64,000 bases of DNA from a virus, in IMG/VR virus record IMGVR_UViG_3300032322_001011, positions 20,696 through 84,695 of that record, one strand, 5' to 3'. Both the position numbers and the translations under genes were made by a program. Each line of letters begins with the position of its first letter. The stretch's first letter is position 1. Below the pieces are notes generated by a model that ran no database searches, had not been told where the DNA came from, and saw only the letters and a list, made by a program, of their open reading frames with translations. Shown here one piece after another: positions 58,885-64,000 of this stretch.

Positions 58885-58902
58885 TCTACGGGGATTGTGG
58901 GG

Positions 58903-60762
58903 TTATAGTCTACGACTAGAAACTACTGGTGCAGGCAGTATAAATGATACCGTAGTCACGGCTACTACGACACGGCGAGCGCCTACGGAAATCGTTGAAT
59001 CCGTAGGGATGTAATTATCAAATCCACCCTCAAAGACGTTAATCTCTTCTTCAAAGGCTTCTCGTACTTCTGTTGGCGCATCTTGTACAGCCTCAACAAT
59101 GGCTTCTGCTTGTTCTCCTGTAAGTTCGCCAGTGTCAATTGTGGCAAAAATCTCAGTTGCTTGGTCAGCAGTTACGTTCTCCAAGACTGCGGCGCTAGTG
59201 GCAAGTTCAGTTGCTTGGTCACTAGAGATTTCTGTAGCCAAGATAGTGTCCACAACTTCTTGAACCTGTTCTTGGGTAATGCTGTCTGACTCCAGTATAT
59301 CTAATACTTCGTCTAAAATCTCTGCCGTAATCTCAGTAAGGGTGTCCAAATTTTCCACCACAGCATCCACAATGGCTTGAACCTGTTCTTCTGTGATGTT
59401 GTCGGAGTTAAGGGCATCTACAACTTCTGACAAAACTTCTGGGGTAATTTCTGTAATGTCAGTTAACTCCTCAATTACAGCAATTATTTCCTCTTCAGCA
59501 ACAACTTCTTCAGGGGTAGTTGTAGTTGTAGTTGTAGTTTCTTCTACGGTAGTATCGGGGTATGTTTCAGTTGTTGTCGTTTCTGGCTCAGTCGTTTCTG
59601 GCTCTGGCTCAGTTGTCGTGGTTGTTTCTTCTGGAAGCGTCACCTCTGGCGTGGGTTCTTCTACTACTGTCGTTGTGGTCCCTGTCGGCACTTCAACGAT
59701 CACTTCGGGTACGGAGGTGGTCGTAGATGAAGTTGTTGTGGTGGTGCTTGTTGTATTCTCCACTAACGTGGTACTTGTTTCTGGCACTGTTGTGGAAGTC
59801 GTTGAAGTTGTGGAAGAGGTCGTAGATGTTGACTGCTCTGGTAGTAGTGTCGTGGTCGTTGTTGATTCTGGCAATGTTGTTTGGGGTACGGAAGAAGTCG
59901 TAGTTGACTGAGGAATAGTTGTACTCGTAGTACTTGTGCTTGTTGAAGAAGTCGTACTAGTTGTTTGAGGAACAGCAGATACCGTGTAAGTTTCGGTCAT
60001 TGATGAGTACACACTTAAAGTGTCGTTGTCAGCACGAACCCTAAACTGGTAAGTCACACCGTTATCCAAGTTACCTACGGTTGCAGATGTTGTATTAGAT
60101 GCAATTGCAAAAGATGATTGCCAGTTATTTGAACTAAAAAACACTGCGTAGCGTTCAACTTCAGCGTACCCAGGACCACCTTCTGGAGCATCCCAAGTGA
60201 GGCTTACACTCTCATACCCTGCAACTGCCTGAAGGTTTGTCGGGCTACGCATTCCCAATGGGGGGAGTGTTGTAGTTGTAGTTGGCGGAACAGTTGTAGT
60301 TGTAGTCGTTGTAGTCGTTGTACTAGTAGTTGAGGTAGTCGTTGTAGAACTAGTGGTTGTGGTTGTGGTTGTCGTTGGTGCATTTGACGGAGCGATGCTT
60401 ACATCAACTACATACGATGTTCCGTACCAACGATTGGGGTCACCACAACAAACACCTGTACGAAGTCTGTAAGTCCCAGCATCTAGGTTTCTTGTAATGT
60501 ATGAATCAAGACCAAACCAGTCATCGTTTTCGGCTAAAAGCATATTGTTTGAGTCGTATAACCACAGCATTGAGTCAATGCTGTATTGTTGGGCAAAGGT
60601 ACGCACCGTAAATAACTGCGCTTCTTCTAGGGTAAAGAAATAATCTTCAGCACCTGTAGTTGTAAAAGAATCTGCGCTAACAGAAGAAACACCAACTGGC
60701 GCAAGCCAAGCCAGAAGCGCTACAGGAAGGTAAAACCAAAATCCTTTGCGTAGTTTAGGCAC
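58903..60762 (-). CDS. Secreted Thr-rich surface protein with FnIII domain and C-terminal anchor
   Basis: A 619-residue protein. A signal peptide (KGFWFYLPVALLAWLAPVGVSSVSA) is followed by a beta domain (33-128), a Thr-rich linker with VPP and LPP (131-168), a fibronectin III domain (SPTNLQAVAGYESVSLTWDAPEGG, near 173-262), a long Thr/Ser/Glu-rich region (265-430), then helical repeats (ITEEQVQAIVDAV, ITQEQVQEVVDTI, ELTGEQAEAIVEAV). It ends with a hydrophobic stretch (VVVAVTTVSFILPAPVV) and SSRRL, like a membrane anchor. It starts with GTG close behind a TATAAT box and lacks a ribosome binding site. Such proteins coat actinobacterial cells; here it may change the infected cell surface or be a virion fibre. 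Confidence 0.75.
   Translation of the reverse strand: MPKLRKGFWFYLPVALLAWLAPVGVSSVSADSFTTTGAEDYFFTLEEAQLFTVRTFAQQYSIDSMLWLYDSNNMLLAENDDWFGLDSYITRNLDAGTYRLRTGVCCGDPNRWYGTSYVVDVSIAPSNAPTTTTTTTTSSTTTTSTTSTTTTTTTTTTVPPTTTTTLPPLGMRSPTNLQAVAGYESVSLTWDAPEGGPGYAEVERYAVFFSSNNWQSSFAIASNTTSATVGNLDNGVTYQFRVRADNDTLSVYSSMTETYTVSAVPQTTSTTSSTSTSTTSTTIPQSTTTSSVPQTTLPESTTTTTLLPEQSTSTTSSTTSTTSTTVPETSTTLVENTTSTTTTTSSTTTSVPEVIVEVPTGTTTTVVEEPTPEVTLPEETTTTTEPEPETTEPETTTTETYPDTTVEETTTTTTTTPEEVVAEEEIIAVIEELTDITEITPEVLSEVVDALNSDNITEEQVQAIVDAVVENLDTLTEITAEILDEVLDILESDSITQEQVQEVVDTILATEISSDQATELATSAAVLENVTADQATEIFATIDTGELTGEQAEAIVEAVQDAPTEVREAFEEEINVFEGGFDNYIPTDSTISVGARRVVVAVTTVSFILPAPVVSSRRL
59480..59970. repeat. Low-complexity Thr/Ser-coding tract
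   Basis: This stretch is made largely of degenerate GTT/GTA/GTC/GTG triplets on the plus strand, coding for Thr on the minus strand, mixed with Ser, Val, Pro and Glu codons. A shorter similar tract lies at 60262-60372. Codon choice varies, which suggests selection for the protein sequence rather than recent slippage. Confidence 0.7.
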
Positions 60763-60767
60763 GGCCC

Positions 60768-60773
60768 ATTATA
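60768..60773 (-). promoter_or_regulatory. TATAAT -10 box for a likely leaderless transcript
   Basis: A perfect TATAAT on the minus strand ends five bases before the GTG start at 60762. Transcription starting six bases after the box would begin at the GTG itself, giving a leaderless mRNA, as is common in Actinobacteria. No purine-rich ribosome binding site lies before the GTG. No good -35 box is seen. Confidence 0.5.
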
Positions 60774-60796
60774 GCCGTTACCACTTACTTATGGAG

Positions 60797-61774
60797 TTAT
60801 CCACAAAGCGTTCCACACACGGCACAACACGTTCCAACACATTCGTACCAACCACCGACTGCGGCGGCACAACCAATACATGGGTTTGGTGAACCCGTGT
60901 AATAAAAAATGTCATAGCAAACAATGTGTGTATTGCCAAATATACCGCAGGTTCCACAGTTACCACCTTCAGTTGCTTTAAACGAAAAAGTGCAAGATGA
61001 GCAGTTGGGTATTGATGTTCCTGATACAAGACCATTATCTGATGAAACAAATCCGCTTCTTGAAGCAGTTACTGTGACTGTTGATGAAGCACCGTTAGCC
61101 AAACCAGACGCTGTAAGCCCACTTCCAGAACGGGAAATGCTTCCTGAGTTTGCGCTTATTGTGTAGGTATTAGCAGCGTCATAGTTTGTAATGGTCGCTG
61201 TCCAACCACCTTGTGTAGCAGTAGAACCACTAAAAGTTGGTGTAGCCAATTTAGATTGTGATGTTCCAGAAAATGATGTGGAAGCAGAAACAAAACCTGA
61301 TCTAGAAGCGGTCACGGTTACTGTTGCTGAAGCGTTGTTACCTAGTCCAGTTTGGGTAACAGTGTTTGTAGATACAGAAACGGAGCCAGCAGTAGTAGTT
61401 GCTGAGTATGAGTTTGCACCATCATAGTTAGTTATTGTTGCTGTAAAACCACCAGCAGTTGCAGTCGCTGCACTAAATGTTGGGGTAACTAGTGCTGGAA
61501 GAGAAGAACCACTAGCAGTTGCTGTGTCTGAGTTTTCAAAACCAATACGAGTAGCCTGAACAACTACAGAAGCAGAAACGTTGTTTCCTAAACCAGAAAC
61601 GGTAATAGTTCCACTTGAGTTGGAGGCGCTACCAGCAGATGGGGTTAGTACGTAAGTGTTTGATGCGGAATAGTTTGTAATGGTGAATGTAAACCCACCA
61701 GCAGCATTGGTTACTGAACTCAGGGTAGGGGTAAATAGTTTTTCTATACCACCAACCCCACCCACGATTTGCAT
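60797..61774 (-). CDS. Fibre-like protein with beta repeats and Cys-rich tip (paralogue A)
   Basis: A 325-residue protein made of three beta repeats of about 80 residues, each with L-x-T-P-T-F, a T-x-T-I-T-N-Y segment and T-V-T-A-S-R-S-G-F. After them comes a 70-residue tip with 12 Cys, starting NCSSCTFSFKATEGGNCGTC and ending CAVCGTLCG. The repeats look Ig-like, and the tip resembles that of the protein at 63403-64000. The Cys may form disulphides or bind metal. It is a likely tail or head fibre, possibly a receptor-binding protein. Confidence 0.65.
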   Translation of the reverse strand: MQIVGGVGGIEKLFTPTLSSVTNAAGGFTFTITNYSASNTYVLTPSAGSASNSSGTITVSGLGNNVSASVVVQATRIGFENSDTATASGSSLPALVTPTFSAATATAGGFTATITNYDGANSYSATTTAGSVSVSTNTVTQTGLGNNASATVTVTASRSGFVSASTSFSGTSQSKLATPTFSGSTATQGGWTATITNYDAANTYTISANSGSISRSGSGLTASGLANGASSTVTVTASRSGFVSSDNGLVSGTSIPNCSSCTFSFKATEGGNCGTCGIFGNTHIVCYDIFYYTGSPNPCIGCAAAVGGWYECVGTCCAVCGTLCG

Positions 61775-61776
61775 GG

Positions 61777-62484
61777 CTACACCGTTGCTGTGGTTACGTT
61801 ACCGACTAGCACCCATTCATCAGAGGCAATTTTTACCAAGGTAGCAAGTGCGTACTGACCATTCAGTTTGTTTTTCCCACCCTGCGAGCGTATTGTTGCG
61901 CTAGAGGAAATAGTTACTTGACCAGCACCAAGTTGCATGATGTTTACTTGATCACCAATTGCAAACGCTGTAACACCATTTGTAGGAATAGTGAGCGTAA
62001 TCCCAGAAGCGTTATTGAGCGTGACCAACTTGTGGGCATCTGAAAGTGTCAACGTGTAGGTCGTACCAGTTTGGGCGTTTAATGTTAGACCGTCATATGC
62101 GGCTGAACCAACTGATCGAGAAGCAACCACGTTTTTGGAAAGAAGTTCCCAGGTATTTGAACTACGTTTTACAAGAGTTGCTGAAGCCCACTGTCCGTTA
62201 AGAGAAAGAGAACCATTGAATCCGTTGATAGTGACTCCGCCTGCGGCTGAAAATGTCACAATCCCAGCACCAGTCTGAACCACTTCCATGACATCTCCGT
62301 CATAGAAAGTAGTGGTTGAGTCGGAAGGAACAGTAACGGTAATTGCACTGGCGTTATTAAACTCCAGAATCTTTCCACGATCATCAAATACGAGGGTGTA
62401 AGTAGTTCCAGTTTGGGCATTAATTGGGCGGTTAATGCCCGTCAAATCCCTAGTTGTACCTACCTCAGAAAGGCGTGAAATCAC
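61777..62484 (-). CDS. Fibre-like protein with two beta repeats
   Basis: A 235-residue protein with two copies of a domain of about 95 residues: N-A-Q-T-G-T-T-Y-T-L, then NNASAITVTVPSDS or NNASGITLTIPTNG, GAGIVTFSAAGGVTI or GAGQVTISSSATI, LNGQWASATLVK or LNGQYALATLVK. This is a common repeated module in phage tail fibres and adhesins. It overlaps the next gene upstream by four bases. Confidence 0.68.
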   Translation of the reverse strand: MISRLSEVGTTRDLTGINRPINAQTGTTYTLVFDDRGKILEFNNASAITVTVPSDSTTTFYDGDVMEVVQTGAGIVTFSAAGGVTINGFNGSLSLNGQWASATLVKRSSNTWELLSKNVVASRSVGSAAYDGLTLNAQTGTTYTLTLSDAHKLVTLNNASGITLTIPTNGVTAFAIGDQVNIMQLGAGQVTISSSATIRSQGGKNKLNGQYALATLVKIASDEWVLVGNVTTATV

Positions 62485-62810
62485 GAAATCTCTACTCCAA
62501 AGATTGAAAAGGAAAGGTTGGCATTAGATGCGTAAATGGTTACTACGTCTGTAGTTGCCAAGGTAAAACCAACGCTTAAAGTAGCGGTGTCTTTCGGCAA
62601 GATGTTTGCATCAAAGATGATGTAATGCTGGTTAGCAATTGCTGCTCCAACAGGGCGAATAGCCACACGATAGGTGGCTGCCGTAGTACCTCGGTTACAC
62701 ACGGACAGCGTTGAAGCCACTACGGATTTACCAGCACCTACGGTTAGAAGGTCTGTATTAGTGGTTGCTGACGGTGCAGATTGGGCAAGAACCTTATATG
62801 CTTGGGCCAC
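62481..62810 (-). CDS. Beta-sandwich structural protein
   Basis: A 109-residue protein: MAQAYKVLAQSAPSATTNTD, LLTVGAGKSVVASTLSVCNRG, TYRVAIRP, ILPKDTATLSVGFTLATTDVVTIYASNANLSFSIFGVE. This small beta sandwich is common among phage fibre gene clusters. It starts with GTG preceded by AAGGAG. Likely a fibre or decoration protein. Confidence 0.65.
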   Translation of the reverse strand: MAQAYKVLAQSAPSATTNTDLLTVGAGKSVVASTLSVCNRGTTAATYRVAIRPVGAAIANQHYIIFDANILPKDTATLSVGFTLATTDVVTIYASNANLSFSIFGVEIS

Positions 62811-62868
62811 GGGCGCTCCTTAGAAGTCTGTAATGCTCTTATTTTACACCACGTAGGGTTATGTGTAA

Positions 62869-63096
62869 TTACCACTTACCTAATGGGCATTTTGCGTTTT
62901 TTAACTTAACTTTCAATGTCATGAGACAGCCACATTGTTTACATTGTTTTGCTAGTCCCACTAGTTCAGGGCATTTTTCACAAATATCTAAACGAGCCTG
63001 TGCGTCTTCGTCAAGGCTTCGTGGTTCATTTGGGTTAAGCAAATCCCAAGGTCGGGTAGTTCCTAACTTTTCTTTATAACGTTCCCAGGGTGTCAT
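62869..63096 (-). CDS. Zn-ribbon protein near fibre genes, DUF6171-like
   Basis: A 75-residue protein: MTPWERYKEKLGTTRPWDLL, then ICEKCPELVGLAKQCKQCGC and LMTLKVKLKNAKCPLGKW. The pattern C-x2-C...C-x2-C-G-C-x-M...K...CP.GKW is a widespread phage/bacterial zinc module. It is frequent beside fibre genes; function unknown. Confidence 0.75.
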   Translation of the reverse strand: MTPWERYKEKLGTTRPWDLLNPNEPRSLDEDAQARLDICEKCPELVGLAKQCKQCGCLMTLKVKLKNAKCPLGKW

Positions 63097-63383
63097 TATG
63101 CACCTGCTGGTGGATGAAAAGTACCATCATATGTCCAACCACTAAGTACTTGCCCCAGCAAAGGCTCAGGTACTTCAACAATTTGTGGACTAGATGACAT
63201 AACTGCAACAAGGTATTCAAGTGACACAGATACTGTTTGCATCCAGACAACTTCCCCATTTATAACAAATGCGTACCATTTAATGGGTTCTAGTGATTTA
63301 AACTTATTCTCTTCTGGATCAAATACGATATTTGGTTTGTGTCCAGAGTTGTCATTTTCTGGAATTAATGGTTGGTCTGACAT
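63096..63383 (-). CDS. Small tail-associated protein
   Basis: A 95-residue protein: IKWYAFVINGEVVWMQTVSVSLEYLVAVMSS and an end VLSGWTYDGTFHPPAGA. The G-x-x-Y-D-G-x-F-x-P-P ending recurs in small structural proteins beside fibres of marine and freshwater phages. It shares one base with the next gene. Possible fibre chaperone or tail protein. Confidence 0.6.
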   Translation of the reverse strand: MSDQPLIPENDNSGHKPNIVFDPEENKFKSLEPIKWYAFVINGEVVWMQTVSVSLEYLVAVMSSSPQIVEVPEPLLGQVLSGWTYDGTFHPPAGA

Positions 63384-63402
63384 ATATTCTCCTAATTAGT
63401 TA

Positions 63403-64000
63403 TTAACAAGTTCCGCCACAAGCATACCACCCACCAATTGCGGCATTACATCCAATACAGCCAGAAGGGTTACCTGTGTACACAGTAATGTTATAGCAAC
63501 ATATTTGATTTGGTGCTCCACACATTCCAGTACAACAACAGTTACCACCCTCAACCTGTGTATAGGCAAATGTACAACTGGAGCAGTTAGGTCTTGAGGT
63601 TCCAGTACGAGTTGCTGTATCAGAGGATACAAATCCAGAACGACTCGCAGTGACGGAAACAGTTGCAGAAGCGCCGTTTGCCAACCCAGATTGGGTTATA
63701 GTTCCACCACTACGAGATACGCTTCCAGCGCTAGTGCTTATTGTATAAGTGTTTGCGCCATCAAGGTTATCAATTGTGAATGTAAAACCACCAGTTGTTG
63801 CAGTTGTGCCACTCAGCGTTGGAGTTGCAAGTTTGCTTTGCGATGTTCCAGACACAGTTCCGCTGTTTGATGCAAACCCAGACCTGCTAACGGTAACAGT
63901 AACCGTTGATGAAGCATTGTTGCCAAGACCACTTTGAGTGATAGTTCCAGAAGTCTGAGAAGCAGAGCCAGCCGTAGTGCTCAAACTATAGGTGTTGGCG
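63403..64000 (-). CDS. Fibre-like protein with beta repeats and Cys-rich tip (paralogue B, 5' end outside window)
   Basis: The frame is open to the window edge, so the start is outside. About 199 codons are visible. It has the same beta repeats as the protein at 60797-61774 (LATPTLSGTTATTGGFTFTI, TVSVTASRSGFVSSDTATRT) and a tip with 12 Cys starting NCSSCTFAYTQVEGGNCCC. The tips keep NCSSCTF, EGGNC, Y-TG-P and C-I-G-C-x-A-A-x-G-G-W-Y but differ between. Likely a second fibre or receptor-binding protein from a duplication. Confidence 0.65.
   Translation of the reverse strand, partial: ANTYSLSTTAGSASQTSGTITQSGLGNNASSTVTVTVSRSGFASNSGTVSGTSQSKLATPTLSGTTATTGGFTFTIDNLDGANTYTISTSAGSVSRSGGTITQSGLANGASATVSVTASRSGFVSSDTATRTGTSRPNCSSCTFAYTQVEGGNCCCTGMCGAPNQICCYNITVYTGNPSGCIGCNAAIGGWYACGGTC

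Noticed and set aside
59393-59911. Plus-strand open frame of 172 codons rich in Val and Ser
   Set aside because: Antisense shadow of the Thr-rich surface protein; Thr codons read backward give Val, Ser and Gly.
1-64000. tRNA genes
   Set aside because: No cloverleaf was recognised by eye in the gaps, which are mostly under 60 bases. A tRNAscan run would be decisive; a hit overlapping a gene would change this.

Overview
This window looks like most of the genome of a large tailed phage with a contractile tail (myovirus-type). Every gene I can support is on the minus strand, so transcription runs from high to low coordinates. Coding is very dense. No gap reaches 300 bases, and neighbouring genes very often share a TAATG or ATGA stop/start overlap. 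I recognised no tRNA, rRNA, insertion sequence or CRISPR array by eye, and no integrase or repressor was seen. Both ends of the window cut through genes.

The host is inferred to be an actinobacterium. The reasons are a proteasome-type Ntn hydrolase gene, promoters of the TTGACA-N17-TAnnnT type, a likely leaderless GTG gene, and a secreted protein with long Thr-rich linkers broken by VPP and LPP. Such linkers are common in Acidimicrobiia surface proteins. The AT-leaning base composition would fit a freshwater or marine lineage. This is inference; no host marker gene is present.

Layout in the direction of transcription. (1) 64.0-58.9 kb: fibre-like proteins built from repeated beta domains, two of them paralogues with Cys-rich C-termini, and a secreted Thr-rich surface protein. 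(2) 58.8-54.9 kb: a small membrane protein, a glycosyltransferase, a PhyH-type dioxygenase, a methyltransferase and small proteins. (3) 54.9-49.6 kb: large terminase, accessory proteins, then a lysis block of small membrane proteins, a lipoprotein and an M15-type endolysin. (4) 49.5-26.4 kb: a promoter, metallophosphoesterase, proteasome-like protein, portal, scaffold-like protein, major capsid protein, neck proteins, sheath, tube, a chaperone with a probable frameshift, a tape measure carrying two cell-wall hydrolase domains, and the baseplate (tube-initiator-like, LysM, hub, OB spike, gp25-like, J-like, I-like). (5) 25.6-25.46 kb: a module boundary with three stem-loops. (6) 25.46-11.8 kb: replication and recombination: a winged-helix initiator with an iteron array inside its gene, DnaC-like loader, DnaB-like helicase, primase, SNF2-like helicase, MerR-like protein, ssDNA-binding protein, family A DNA polymerase, RecA, two small PD-(D/E)XK nucleases, a Cas4-like nuclease and SpoVS. 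(7) 11.8-3.7 kb: a train of small, basic or disordered proteins, five of which share the N-terminal motif MP(R/K)G(E/Q)(D/N)T. (8) 3.7-0 kb: Dps, a HAD-like protein, a Zn-ribbon protein, a large protein possibly related to tRNA-guanine transglycosylases, a second promoter, and small membrane or enzyme genes.

The most unusual items are the iteron array within the initiator gene, the five-member MPRG family, the phage proteasome-like subunit, a matching pair of TTGACA-N17-TACGCT promoters, and a short motif shared by the tape measure and two disordered proteins.
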